Below are positions 43,336-52,802 of a stretch of 64,000 nucleotides of DNA, piece after piece. How positions within the stretch are numbered: position 1 is the first letter of the stretch; every line of letters begins with the position of its first letter. Source of the stretch: Pseudomonas sp. LBUM920 (GTDB taxonomy: Bacteria > Pseudomonadota > Gammaproteobacteria > Pseudomonadales > Pseudomonadaceae); assembly GCF_003852315.1 (NCBI RefSeq), contig NZ_CP027762.1:4073501-4137500 (forward strand), in the 5' to 3' direction. The position numbers and the translations under genes were made by a program. The notes beneath the pieces are model-generated. The model had not been told where the DNA came from, made no database searches, and saw only the letters and a program-made list of their open reading frames with translations.

Positions 43336-44787
43336 TTATTCCGTGCGTGTAGCTGGGGTGGTTACGGCCACGTTATCGGCGTTGTACCCGCCACCCAGGG
43401 CTTGCATCAATTGAATCGACAGATCGATCTGCGCAGCATTCAAGGCCGCCAACTGACGCTGGGCCTGCAGCAATTGCTGCTCGATGCTGAGTACATCCAG
43501 GTAATTCCCGATCCCCGAGCTGTAGCGCTGAACCCCGGTGTCGTAGGACTGCTGGGCAATGTCCGCGGCGTGTTGCTGGGCCTGGATCTGCCGACCGGTA
43601 TCGCGCAATTGCGAAAGGGTGTTGCCAATATCACCCAAGGCTTGCACCAGGGTTTTGTTGTACTGGGCCACCGCCAGGTCGTAATCGGCGTCGCGGGCAT
43701 CGAGGTCGGCGCGCAGGCGGCCACCGTCGAAGATCGGCAACGAGATTGTCGGCGCAATGCTGAAGAAACGGCTGGCCGAGCCAAACATCGCGTCGCCCAA
43801 CAACGACTCGGCCCCGGCGCTCGCGCTCAGGTTGAGGTTGGGGTAGAAGCGGGTCTTGCTCGCGGCGACGTTCTTGCTCGCGGCTTCGACGCGCCAACGT
43901 GCGGCGATCAAGTCCGGGCGACGGCCCAGCAACTCGGCCGGCAGCACAGAAGGCACGGCAACGGCGCTGGGTTTGAGCACGTTCGGGCGGGTCAGCTCGC
44001 TGCCACGGTCGGGGCCTTTGCCAAGCAATACGGCCAGGGCGATCTTGGCGCTTTGCAGCTGTTTTTCTGCATCGATCAGTTGCGACTCAGAGCTGGCTTC
44101 CAGGCTTTCGGTCTGCTGGTACTGGTACTGGCTGTCGATGCCGGAACTCAGGCGGCGCTTGCTCAGGTCGAGCATCTGACGGGTGCGCTTGAGGTCGTCG
44201 GCGGCCAGGTCTCGCACGATGTGCGCCTGGCCCAGGTCGCTGTAGGCCTTGGCCACGTTGGCGGCCAGGGTCAGGCGCGCGGCTTGCTGATCGACTTCGG
44301 CGGCACGCGCCTGGCCCAACGCAGCTTCCCAGGCGGCGCGCTGGCCACCCCACAGGTCAAAGTTGTAGTTGAAGCTGGCGCCGATGTTACGCACGGTGGC
44401 GTAGGCATCGCCCTGCCCCAGCGGGTCCTGATCCTTGGCCAGGCGCGAACGGCTCACGCCGGCGCTGGCATCCAGGGTCGGCATGCGGGCGGCATCGGCG
44501 GCGTAGGCAGCGGCCTGCGCCTGGTGGGCACGGGCGCTGGCGACTTGCATGTCAGGGCTGTTTTGCAGGGCTTCATGGATCAAGCCGTCCAACTGCGGGT
44601 CGCCGAGGCTCTTCCACCAATCGGCCGTCGGCCAAGCGGCGCTGGACAAGGTCACGCCACTGAGGGACTTGCCGGTTTGCAACGTGTTGGCGTCGAGGCG
44701 TTGGCCCTGGGTGTCGAGGCCGCTGAAGTTGGCACAACCGGCCATGCTCATCGCCACCAGCACCAGGCTAAGTGCGCGTGTGTTCAT
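43336..44787 (-). CDS. Outer-membrane efflux lipoprotein (NodT/OprM type)
   Basis: A 483-residue RND/MFS outer-membrane factor. Its signal ends in the lipobox MAGC with Cys18, so it is lipid-anchored. Two repeats of the outer-membrane efflux domain carry the family stretches AWPTADWWKSLGDPQLDGLIHEAL, LLGRRPDLIAARWRVEAASKNVAASKTRFYPNLNLSA and YSSGIGNYLDVLSIEQQLLQAQRQL. The start overlaps the MarR stop by 4 bases (ATGA). Confidence 0.92.
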   Translation of the reverse strand: MNTRALSLVLVAMSMAGCANFSGLDTQGQRLDANTLQTGKSLSGVTLSSAAWPTADWWKSLGDPQLDGLIHEALQNSPDMQVASARAHQAQAAAYAADAARMPTLDASAGVSRSRLAKDQDPLGQGDAYATVRNIGASFNYNFDLWGGQRAAWEAALGQARAAEVDQQAARLTLAANVAKAYSDLGQAHIVRDLAADDLKRTRQMLDLSKRRLSSGIDSQYQYQQTESLEASSESQLIDAEKQLQSAKIALAVLLGKGPDRGSELTRPNVLKPSAVAVPSVLPAELLGRRPDLIAARWRVEAASKNVAASKTRFYPNLNLSASAGAESLLGDAMFGSASRFFSIAPTISLPIFDGGRLRADLDARDADYDLAVAQYNKTLVQALGDIGNTLSQLRDTGRQIQAQQHAADIAQQSYDTGVQRYSSGIGNYLDVLSIEQQLLQAQRQLAALNAAQIDLSIQLMQALGGGYNADNVAVTTPATRTE

Positions 44788-45257
44788 TGATTACCTACCC
44801 GCTGGATGACGATGGCGTCACCGGCAGCTACCAGAATTTTCGTGAGGATTTTTTCCAGGGTTTGCAACTCGCCGGGCTGCAGGGCGCCGGCCAGCTCATT
44901 CATCGACTGCGCACCGATGTGCGGCAGCATGTCTGCCAGGCGCTGGCCGTCTTCGGTCAGTACCAGCTGCACCTGGCGCCGGTCCTGCTCGGAACGCTTG
45001 CGCGCCAGCAGGCCCTTTTGCTCCAGGCGGTCGAGCATGCGGGTCATGGAACCGCTGTCCAGCGACAGGTTGCGACACAGCTCGGCGGGCGTGTCGACCT
45101 CATACTGGGCAATGATGATCAACACCTTGAACTGCGCGGCGGTGACGCCATGCGGTTCCATATGCGTGTCGATAATGCGGTCCTTGAGCAGCGCGGCGCG
45201 GCCCAGCAACAGGCCGAGGTGGCAGTTGCGAAAGCTGTCAGGGGTGAAGTGGGTCAT
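44784..45257 (-). CDS. MarR-family repressor of the efflux operon
   Basis: A 157-residue winged-helix regulator. VTAAQFKVLIIIAQYEVDTPAELCRNLSLDSGSMTRMLDRLEQKGLLARKRSEQDRRQVQLVLTEDGQRL is the DNA-binding region with its wing. It resembles EmrR/MprA-type repressors and is the first gene of the marR-OMF-emrA-emrB operon. It probably represses its own promoter through the two palindromes at 45274-45320 and releases on binding phenolic or drug-like ligands. Confidence 0.92.
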   Translation of the reverse strand: MTHFTPDSFRNCHLGLLLGRAALLKDRIIDTHMEPHGVTAAQFKVLIIIAQYEVDTPAELCRNLSLDSGSMTRMLDRLEQKGLLARKRSEQDRRQVQLVLTEDGQRLADMLPHIGAQSMNELAGALQPGELQTLEKILTKILVAAGDAIVIQRVGNQ

Positions 45258-45273
45258 CGAAAGTCACCTTATT

Positions 45274-45329
45274 ACTGCCTAGGCAGTGAATGTATGACAA
45301 GATGTTACTGCTTAGGCAGCGAATGTCAA
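45274..45329 (-). promoter_or_regulatory. marR operon promoter with two operator palindromes
   Basis: On the minus strand, TTGACA (complement of 45324-45329) is followed after 16 bases by TAACAT as -35 and -10. ACTGCCTAGGCAGT (45274-45287, perfect palindrome) and ACTGCTTAGGCAGC (45307-45320, near copy) are 33 bases apart, about three helical turns. The upstream copy lies inside the -35/-10 spacer. AAGGTG sits 7 bases before the MarR start. Confidence 0.7.
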
Positions 45330-45386
45330 ATGGAATTATTAGCTTGCTTGCTAATTGACCGACAGGTGGGCTGCACCGCAAACACA

Positions 45387-45475
45387 TGTGGGAGCGGGCT
45401 TACCTGCGATGCCGGTCTGTCAGTCAATAAATCATCGACTGATGGACCGCCATCGCGGGCAAGCCAGCTCCCACA
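45387..45475. repeat. REPIN between the efflux operon promoter and tamB
   Basis: An inverted pair of TGTGGGAGCGGGCTTACC and GGCAAGCCAGCTCCCACA, two REP variants, around a spacer with CAGTC / GACTG. Confidence 0.85.
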
Positions 45476-45493
45476 CTGTTTGTGCGTGAAGGT

Positions 45494-48400
45494 TTAGAAA
45501 TCGCGCTTGTAGAAGATATCCAGTGAACTGGCCACGCCACTGGCCACTTCCAGGTACACCTTCTTGCTCAGCAGGTAGCGCAAGGCAATCGTACTGGCCG
45601 GTTCGAACACCCCGACCCCATACCGCAAGCTGAGTTTTTCGGTGATCTTGCCGCTGGCCACCACGGCGGTGTTATTGCCGGTGCCCTGGGTGTCGAGGTC
45701 GAAGTCCTGAATGCCCAGCTTGTTGGCGATATCCGAGGTGACCCCGGCGCTGCCCATCAACCCCAACCCCAGGGCGGCCTCGGCCAGCATGTTGTTGTCT
45801 TCGCCGGTGTTGTTGCGCGAACGCCCCAGCACCAGGTACGAGAGCGCATCCTCCTGAGGCATGGTCGGCTCGGAGAAGATCTGCGTGGTCGGCTGCTCGG
45901 CGCTGCCGCTCAAGCGAATACCGGCCGTCACCGTTCTGGACGGTTCGGTAACGACGCGCACGGCCTCGACATCCAGGAACGGTTGGTCCAGTGGCCCTGC
46001 AAACAACAGCCGCGCGCGGCGCACGTCAAGCCGCTGCCCGTAGGCACGGTAGCGGCCGTCGTTGAGCCACAGCTCGCCACGGGTGTCCATGTTGTCGCCG
46101 ATGTGCACATGGCCCTGCACTTTGGCAGTGAGCCCGAAGCCCGCAAAGTTGAGCTGGTCTTCGCCCACCACCACGTCGATGTCCATGGCCATCGCCATCG
46201 GCGGCTTGCCCTGGGCGGTCTGGCTGCCGACGATCACCGTGTCATCGGAGACCTTGACGGTGGACGGCGGCAATTCACGCACGGTGATGTCGCCACGCGG
46301 GATGTGCACCTTGCCGGCAATCGCCAGCTTGTCGTTTTTCAGGCTGATTTTCAGGTCCGGCGCCACTTCCAGCTTGGCGTAAGGCTCAACCGTGACCGGC
46401 AGTTGCGCGCCTTGCAGGCTGAGGTCCACCACCAGTGCCTGGCCCCAGTCGATCTGCCCCTTGAGGCTGCCCTGCCCGGCCTTGCCGCTGCGCCACGCGC
46501 CATTCAACTGCACGCTTTCGCCGGCAATCAGTGCTTGCACGTTCAAGCCTTCGAGGCTGATCGGCAACTCGGGCCCGGAGACTTCACCGCCCACCAGATT
46601 CACGTTGCCGTTGACCTGCGGTGCCAGCAAACCACCGGAGATACGCCCGTTGCCGTTGAGCTTGCCGGTGAGTTTGTCCACCATCGGCACAAACGGTCGG
46701 GCCACGGCGAGGTCCAGGCCGTTGAGGCTGAAATTACCGGTGATCGGCTTGTTGTTGGGCAGCGGGTTGATCTGCGCCTGCACCAGCAACTCACCGAGCT
46801 TGCCGCCGCGGAAGGTCAGCTGAGTGTCGATGCGTTTAGGGTTAAGGGTGGTTTCCAGCTTCAGGGTGTCGTAGGGGAAATCCACCCACTGGGCCTTGTC
46901 CTTGACACGCAGCGTGCCACCGCTGGCATCCACCGCGATCACGCCTTTAGGGCCGCTGGCGGGCAGGTCGAGCTGCACGTCGGCGTTGAGCTTGCCTTGC
47001 CAGGCGAAATCCTTGGGCAGGAAGGCAGCCAGACTGTCGATGGGGAATTGCTTGAGGTGGTAACGCAACTTCGGCTCAGGCATCAGGCGCTGATCTTCAC
47101 CGCACAGGCTGGCAGGGCCGGACACCCAGCAATGCGCCGCAAAGGTCAACTTGCCGTCCGCCAGGCGTTCGATCCTGGCCGGGGCTTGCAGCTTCCAGTC
47201 CTGGCCGCCGGCTTGAACGTCACCGCTGGCCAGGCGCCCGCGCCAGTTACCTTTGTCGAGGTCGCCATCGAGCGCCAGGCCCAGCTTGACCAGCGGCCCG
47301 GCCAGGTCCAGCTGGACTTTCTGGCGCTTGATATCACCTTGAGCGCTGGCGGTCAGGGTGCCGACCTGGGTGTCGCCGGCCTGGATGCCACTGCCCTTGA
47401 GGTCGATCTTCGCGCGCTGGGCGTTGTCGAGCGTGGCGTCCAGGGTGAGGTTTTGCAGTTTATTGTCGGCAAACGCCAGTTGCTGGCCTTTGAGGTCGAG
47501 TTTGCCTTGCGGCGCCTGCAACGTACCGGCCACATCGACACGCCCGTTAATCTGCCCGCGCAGTTGCGGCCACAGCTGGGCCAGGCGCATCAGCTTGATA
47601 TCGATCTGCCCGGCCACACGTTGCTGCAGGCTGCCGCTACCGTTGATGCGGTTATCACCCAGGCGAATGTCAAGGTTGGCCAGGGTCCATTGCTCGCCTG
47701 CGCCTTGCGCCTTGGCGGCCAGCACGGCAGTTTGTCCGCGCAAACGGCCCTTGAGGTCGAGGTCGGCGTTGAGCTTGAGCTGTTCATGTTTGAACTCGCC
47801 CTTGCTGCGCAGCGGCCCGGCCAACGTGCCCGGCAACTCCGCGACCCAGTACGCCGGGTTCAGCGCCGACAGGTCCAGCGCGGTGTCCCAGGCAATGCCG
47901 TCGGCAAACTGCAGGCTCAGGTGGCCTTCAGCCTTGCCTTGGCCGGCCGTCAATTTCAGTTCGGGCAGGAAGAGTTGCTTGAGGTCGCCACTGAACGGCG
48001 TGACCACATTGAATTTGCCCGCCGGGCCGTCGAGGTCGGCCTTGACGTTGCCAAGGTAATTGCCGTCTTTATAGGAAATCTCGCCGTTGAGCGTATGCAG
48101 CGCGAACTGCGGTTCATCAATCAATGGGTAGAGGCGGTGCCAGGGAAAATCCAGCCAATCGATCCTGGCGTCGGCGCTGAAGCCCTGTTGCCAGTCCAGA
48201 TTGGCGCTGAGCTTGAGGCTTTGCTGGTCGCCGACATTCAAATCCAGGCCGGCGATCTGCGCGCCCTTGGCGTCAACCTTGCCCTGCAGCAGCAGGTCCA
48301 CCGGGCCTTTTTCCGCTGGCAGCACGGCCTTGCCCAGCAGTTGATAACCGCTGCTCAGGTCGCCCTTGGCGGTGAGGTCCAGTTGATTGAGTTGCAGGGT

Positions 48401-49180
48401 GTCGGGCAGGTCGGCGCTGGGTTTGAAGCCGTCGGCGCTGATGTGCAATTGCGCGGGCAGGTTCTCCACCAAAGGTTGCAGCTCACCGCTGAGTTTGGCG
48501 GGCAGGTAGCCACTGCTGTCGGCGTCGAGCTTGAGGGTCTTGAGCAAGTCTCCGTCGACCTTGAGCGCAACCTTCCACGGCGCGCCGCCGGGCGCGTACG
48601 GCAGGCTCAGGTTGCCCGTGGCGCTCAGCGGCCAGTTGCCGGTCGGTTGCAGCAGACCCGCCAGGTCCAGCACCAGATCATCGCGTTGCAGGTGCACCGA
48701 GTCGATCTGCAGGCCCGCGGCGGTCCAGTGCGCCGCGAGCTGCAAGCCCTTGAGCTCTTCGCTGCCATTGAACAGCAGGCTACCGACGCGAACGTCGCCC
48801 AACTGGATCGCCACCGGCAGTTTCAACTCCGGCAGCTGGATCGGCCCGCTGCTGCTGTCATCGGTACTGGGTGGAAATTGCAGGCTGACCTGTTCCACGT
48901 CCAGCTGGTTGATGCACAGGGTCATGCGCAGCATGCATGCTGGCGACCAGTCGAACTTCGCCGCATTCAGCTCGACCCGGCTGGTGTCTTGCTGCCACAA
49001 CAGGTGGTCGACACGCCATTGGCCACCCAAATGGCCCTGGAAATTCTCCACCGTCAATCCCGGCACCTGGCTCAAGGCCCAGCGGCTGCCCGCTTGGCTG
49101 CCGAGTACCGCCCACAGTGCCACTAACACCACGGCGAAGACTGCCACGATGGCCAGCCCCGCTATTTTCAAACCACGCAT
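45494..49180 (-). CDS. tamB: Translocation and assembly module subunit TamB
   Basis: A 1228-residue inner-membrane-anchored periplasmic protein (signal anchor LKIAGLAIVAVFAVVLVALWAVL). Long beta-rich repeats fill most of it and the C-terminal DUF490/TamB domain is clear (from about residue 890, with DGRYRAYGQRLDVRRARLLFAGPLDQPFLDVEAVR and QEDALSYLVLGRS). It works with TamA in outer-membrane assembly and phospholipid transport. The ATG at 49180 overlaps the tamA stop by one base; a GTG one codon upstream is also possible. Confidence 0.93.
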   Translation of the reverse strand: MRGLKIAGLAIVAVFAVVLVALWAVLGSQAGSRWALSQVPGLTVENFQGHLGGQWRVDHLLWQQDTSRVELNAAKFDWSPACMLRMTLCINQLDVEQVSLQFPPSTDDSSSGPIQLPELKLPVAIQLGDVRVGSLLFNGSEELKGLQLAAHWTAAGLQIDSVHLQRDDLVLDLAGLLQPTGNWPLSATGNLSLPYAPGGAPWKVALKVDGDLLKTLKLDADSSGYLPAKLSGELQPLVENLPAQLHISADGFKPSADLPDTLQLNQLDLTAKGDLSSGYQLLGKAVLPAEKGPVDLLLQGKVDAKGAQIAGLDLNVGDQQSLKLSANLDWQQGFSADARIDWLDFPWHRLYPLIDEPQFALHTLNGEISYKDGNYLGNVKADLDGPAGKFNVVTPFSGDLKQLFLPELKLTAGQGKAEGHLSLQFADGIAWDTALDLSALNPAYWVAELPGTLAGPLRSKGEFKHEQLKLNADLDLKGRLRGQTAVLAAKAQGAGEQWTLANLDIRLGDNRINGSGSLQQRVAGQIDIKLMRLAQLWPQLRGQINGRVDVAGTLQAPQGKLDLKGQQLAFADNKLQNLTLDATLDNAQRAKIDLKGSGIQAGDTQVGTLTASAQGDIKRQKVQLDLAGPLVKLGLALDGDLDKGNWRGRLASGDVQAGGQDWKLQAPARIERLADGKLTFAAHCWVSGPASLCGEDQRLMPEPKLRYHLKQFPIDSLAAFLPKDFAWQGKLNADVQLDLPASGPKGVIAVDASGGTLRVKDKAQWVDFPYDTLKLETTLNPKRIDTQLTFRGGKLGELLVQAQINPLPNNKPITGNFSLNGLDLAVARPFVPMVDKLTGKLNGNGRISGGLLAPQVNGNVNLVGGEVSGPELPISLEGLNVQALIAGESVQLNGAWRSGKAGQGSLKGQIDWGQALVVDLSLQGAQLPVTVEPYAKLEVAPDLKISLKNDKLAIAGKVHIPRGDITVRELPPSTVKVSDDTVIVGSQTAQGKPPMAMAMDIDVVVGEDQLNFAGFGLTAKVQGHVHIGDNMDTRGELWLNDGRYRAYGQRLDVRRARLLFAGPLDQPFLDVEAVRVVTEPSRTVTAGIRLSGSAEQPTTQIFSEPTMPQEDALSYLVLGRSRNNTGEDNNMLAEAALGLGLMGSAGVTSDIANKLGIQDFDLDTQGTGNNTAVVASGKITEKLSLRYGVGVFEPASTIALRYLLSKKVYLEVASGVASSLDIFYKRDF

Positions 49181-50907
49181 CACAGCTCAGGCCCCATGGA
49201 AAAGTGCAAACGAATGCCGCCCGGATCTTCCAGGGCATGGGCCAGGTCGAGGCGAATCGGGCCGACCGGCGACACCCAGCGCACGCCCACCCCCACACCG
49301 GTTTTCAGGCTCGGCATGTCCAGGCTGTTGAAGGAGTTGCCCTGGTCGACAAAGGTCGCGATCCGCCATTTTTCGGCGATGGAATATTGATATTCGGCAC
49401 TCAACGCCACCATATAGCGGCCGCCGATGCGGTCACCGCGATCGTTTTCGGGTGACAACGTCTGGTACTCGTAGCCACGCACGCTCTGGTCACCACCGGC
49501 AAAAAAGCGCAGCGACGGCGGCACCGATTTATAGCCATTGGTGGCACTGCCGCCGAACTGCGCGCGGCCGAGAAAGCGGTGGTTGTCCCACAAGGTGGTC
49601 AAGCCCTTGATGGTGGCAGTGCCGTAAAGCAGGTTGGTGTCGGAACCCAGGCCTTCCTTGGCGACCTTGGCGTCGAACATCAGGCGATAGCCATTGTGCG
49701 GGTCGATGCGGTTGTCGCTGCGCAGGTAGGAATAATTGATCCCCGGCATCACCAAGTTACTGAGGCCCGAGTCATTGCCCAGGCGGTATTCTTCGCGCTG
49801 ATATTTGAGCGAGATGACCCGCGTCCAGCCGCTGGGCAATTTGCTGTGCCATTCAGGGCCGAGGGTGAGCAATTTACTCAGGGTGTCGGTATTGGCGATT
49901 TCTTCATTCTGGTAGCCGCCGGCAAACCGCAGCTTGTCGGTAAGCGGCGGGTCCAACGGGATGTCGTACCACAGGCCGACGTTCTGGCGCGGCGCCGAAA
50001 GCTCGGCTTCCCAGCCATAACTGTGACCTTGTGGGTTGACCCAGTGACGCGTCCAGTTGGCTTTGCCGCGCGGGCCGACGTCAGTAGAGTAACCCAGGCC
50101 TAGGCCCATGGTGCGCGGCTTGCGGGTGTCCAGTTGCACCGCCACCGGGATCACATCGTTGGCCGAGGCGGCGGGGCTTGCGTCTACGCGCACAGCTTCG
50201 AAAAAGCCACTCGCCTGCAGGTTCTGGTTGAGTTCGGCGATCAGCTCGGAGTCGTAAGGGTCGCCGCTTTTGAACGGCACCATGCGTTGCAGCAGGTCTT
50301 CATCAAACGGCGTGTCGCCGGCAAAGCTGACCTTGCCCATGCTGTAGCGTGGGCCGCTGTCGTAAATGAGTTCGATATCGGCGACGCCGGCTTTGGGGTC
50401 AACCGAGAGTTTCTGGCTGGTAAAGCGCCCGCTGAAAAAGCCGTAGCGCGAGGCCTGGTTCTGGATCAGACGCTTGGCGTCTTCGTAGTGGCCGTGATTA
50501 AGCACGGCACCGGATTTGAGGTCGCTGCTGTCGGGCACGCGAAAAGCCTTGAGGCTCGCGGCCTGGCCGTCAACCCGAAGGGTCACGTTGCGCAAATGCA
50601 CCGGCTCGCCGGGGTCGATGGTGAGGATCAGGCGTGGATTCTTGCCGCCTTTTACATCACTGACGATTTGTGGCTGATAGTAGCCCAGCGCCTGGGCAGC
50701 CTTGCGGGCCTGCTCTTCGGCGCCGCGGCTGAACCGCAACAGGGCTTCTTCATCACGATCGCCTACCCCGCCGATATAGCCTTCGATGTTGGCTTTCAAC
50801 GCGTCGTTTGTAGGCTTGATCCGCACGTCCAATTCGCTTTGCGCCAAGGCGCCGCAGCTTGTGAACAGCAGAATCAAGCCGCTGGTAAATCTTCCTGGAA
50901 GCTTCAT
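49180..50907 (-). CDS. tamA: Translocation and assembly module subunit TamA
   Basis: A 575-residue Omp85-family outer-membrane protein. A signal peptide (MKLPGRFTSGLILLFTSCGALAQ) precedes POTRA domains (about 30-265) and a 16-strand barrel with the family motifs LRFFAGGDQSVRGYEYQTLSP and GVGVGVRWVSPVGPIRLDLA. The ATG at 50907 begins the signal peptide; the 27-residue longer reading frame is non-coding. The C-terminal ending HFSMGPEL lacks the terminal Phe common in barrel proteins. Confidence 0.93.
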   Translation of the reverse strand: MKLPGRFTSGLILLFTSCGALAQSELDVRIKPTNDALKANIEGYIGGVGDRDEEALLRFSRGAEEQARKAAQALGYYQPQIVSDVKGGKNPRLILTIDPGEPVHLRNVTLRVDGQAASLKAFRVPDSSDLKSGAVLNHGHYEDAKRLIQNQASRYGFFSGRFTSQKLSVDPKAGVADIELIYDSGPRYSMGKVSFAGDTPFDEDLLQRMVPFKSGDPYDSELIAELNQNLQASGFFEAVRVDASPAASANDVIPVAVQLDTRKPRTMGLGLGYSTDVGPRGKANWTRHWVNPQGHSYGWEAELSAPRQNVGLWYDIPLDPPLTDKLRFAGGYQNEEIANTDTLSKLLTLGPEWHSKLPSGWTRVISLKYQREEYRLGNDSGLSNLVMPGINYSYLRSDNRIDPHNGYRLMFDAKVAKEGLGSDTNLLYGTATIKGLTTLWDNHRFLGRAQFGGSATNGYKSVPPSLRFFAGGDQSVRGYEYQTLSPENDRGDRIGGRYMVALSAEYQYSIAEKWRIATFVDQGNSFNSLDMPSLKTGVGVGVRWVSPVGPIRLDLAHALEDPGGIRLHFSMGPEL

Positions 50908-50971
50908 AGGCGCGGATGCTACACGAGCTGGGGAGAGACTTTGAACCCGGAATAGTCTGAATAATTCTGCG

Positions 50972-51622
50972 TTAAGCCGTTGCAGCATGTAACGACTGCG
51001 GATTGGGGTGAAAAAACACGTGTTCCAGGATAGGCCCTATCGCCACTTCGCCGATTTCCTCATAGCCCTGACGCTTATAAAAATCCAGGTAGCGTGAGTT
51101 GCCGGTATCGAGCACTACGCCTGAGGAGTGCGGGTCGTCGGCGCACCAGTTGTGCACGGCCTCAAGCAGCTGCTCGCCATAGTGCTTGCCCTGAAATTGC
51201 GGGTGGATGCCCAACAACGGCAGTACGTGCACCGACTCGGTCGGCAGGCACGCCAGCACCGCGTGATGGTATTCCAGGTAACGGCGAGTGCCGCGTACAC
51301 CGGTGCTCAACCACATGCGCAATTGCCACGCCCAGCTTTCGGTAATGCCCAGGCGCCGTTGGGGTGGCGCAATCAGGGCAATGCCGATCAGCCGGTCGTT
51401 GACGAACAGGCCGATGGCGGGCAGTTTCTGAAAGAAATGCTGCTTGACCAGCTCACGCACCGTGGCGCGTACCCGCTGTTCATAGCCTGGGCGTTCAGCT
51501 TCGAAGATGTAGGCGAATGTCGGCTCATGCCGATAAGCCTGGTAGAGCATGGAGCGCGCTTCGCGCGAATAGCCGCTGTTGAGCAGGCGGATCTCGGCAA
51601 GGGCCGTCGAAGTGTCAGGCAT
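50972..51622 (-). CDS. GNAT-family N-acetyltransferase
   Basis: A 216-residue acetyl-CoA-dependent transferase. The coenzyme-binding region is LLGIHPQFQGKHYGEQLLEAV, followed by GVVLDTGNSRYLDFYKRQGYEEIGEVAI. The start at 51622 has GGGAG nine bases upstream. The substrate is unknown. It stands 64 bases upstream of tamA on the same strand and could be in its operon. Confidence 0.85.
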   Translation of the reverse strand: MPDTSTALAEIRLLNSGYSREARSMLYQAYRHEPTFAYIFEAERPGYEQRVRATVRELVKQHFFQKLPAIGLFVNDRLIGIALIAPPQRRLGITESWAWQLRMWLSTGVRGTRRYLEYHHAVLACLPTESVHVLPLLGIHPQFQGKHYGEQLLEAVHNWCADDPHSSGVVLDTGNSRYLDFYKRQGYEEIGEVAIGPILEHVFFHPNPQSLHAATA

Positions 51623-51790
51623 ACAGTCAATCTCCCTGGGCGCCATTCAGAAGATGGCGTTCTTATGGGTACGAACCTACGCAGCACCAGTCGTTCCCAG
51701 ACATTAGCAGTGCATCTGCTCGACCGCCACGCTGGCCCCCGTCGGACTTGTCGGCTAGCATCGCCCTTTTGCCAGACTGGACTGCCGACC

Positions 51791-52603
51791 ATGAAAATCG
51801 TCTCCTTCAATATCAACGGGCTGCGCGCCCGCCCTCATCAGCTGGCGGCGCTGATTGAAAAGCATCAACCGGACGTGATCGGCCTGCAGGAAACCAAGGT
51901 TCATGATGACCAGTTCCCGTTGGCCGAAGTGCAGGCGTTGGGCTACCACGTTTATTACCACGGCCAAAAAGGCCACTACGGCGTGGCCCTGCTCTCGCGC
52001 AAAGAAGCGCTGAGCGTGCACAAAGGTTTTGCCAGCGATGAAGAAGACGCCCAGCGCCGCTTCATCTGGGGCACCTTCGCCGATGAGAACGGCAACCCCG
52101 TGACCATCATGAATGGTTACTTCCCCCAGGGCGAAAGCCGCGACCACCCGACCAAGTTTCCGGCCAAAAAACGCTTCTACGAAGATTTGCAGCACCTGCT
52201 GGAAAGCCAGTTCAGCAATGACCAGGCATTGGTGGTGATGGGCGACATCAACATCTCCCCGCAAGACTGCGACATCGGTATCGGCGCCGACAACGCCAAA
52301 CGCTGGCTGAAAACCGGCAAATGCAGCTTCTTGCCGGAAGAACGCGAGTGGATGGCCCGCCTGAAAAACTGGGGCCTGGTGGACAGCTTCCGCCACCTCA
52401 ACCCGGACGTGGCCGACCGCTTCAGTTGGTTTGATTACCGCAGCCGTGGGTTCGAAGATGAGCCCAAGCGTGGCCTGCGCATTGACGTGATCATGGCGTC
52501 CAACGGCCTGGTGCCGCGGGTCAAGGATGCCGGCGTGGACTACGAGCTTCGGGCGCTGGAAAAACCGTCCGACCACGCGCCGATCTGGCTGGAACTGAGC
52601 TGA
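51791..52603 (+). CDS. xthA: Exodeoxyribonuclease III
   Basis: A 270-residue AP endonuclease / 3'-5' exonuclease of base excision repair. The opening MKIVSFNINGLRAR, metal-binding Glu in LQETKV, Asn/Asp pair in MGDINISPQDCDIG and the final SDHAPIWLEL are the complete active-site set. The ATG at 51791 is the family's normal start; the frame upstream of it runs into the GNAT region. The 168 bases before it hold its promoter, divergent from the GNAT gene. Confidence 0.95.
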   Translation: MKIVSFNINGLRARPHQLAALIEKHQPDVIGLQETKVHDDQFPLAEVQALGYHVYYHGQKGHYGVALLSRKEALSVHKGFASDEEDAQRRFIWGTFADENGNPVTIMNGYFPQGESRDHPTKFPAKKRFYEDLQHLLESQFSNDQALVVMGDINISPQDCDIGIGADNAKRWLKTGKCSFLPEEREWMARLKNWGLVDSFRHLNPDVADRFSWFDYRSRGFEDEPKRGLRIDVIMASNGLVPRVKDAGVDYELRALEKPSDHAPIWLELS

Positions 52604-52614
52604 CGCGACTCAAA

Positions 52615-52714
52615 GTGGGAGCTGGCTCGTGTGGGAGCTGGCTTGCCGGCGATGCAGGCACCCAGGCCTTCCAGCTAAACCGGGTTGATGCTATCGCAGG
52701 CAAGCCAGCTTCCA
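52615..52714. repeat. REP pair with partly duplicated left arm
   Basis: GTGGGAGCTGGCTCGT is followed at once by a second GTGGGAGCTGGCTTGCC, then after a spacer the right arm GGCAAGCCAGCTTCCAC. The left arm has thus been partly duplicated. Confidence 0.85.
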
Positions 52715-52802
52715 CCTTTGGGTTGGTTGTGTGCCAGTCACACCGTTGAAACTTTACTGACTTAATCTCCCGGCACTCCCCTTGGCTTAAGAAGGTGCCG
52801 GC

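Noticed and set aside
45983..49126. 1047-codon plus-strand open frame opposite tamB
   Set aside because: It is the shadow of a GC-rich gene: the opposite frame of tamB lacks stops because of codon bias. It has no ribosome site, and its composition is rich in His, Gln, Arg and Val, unlike real proteins here.
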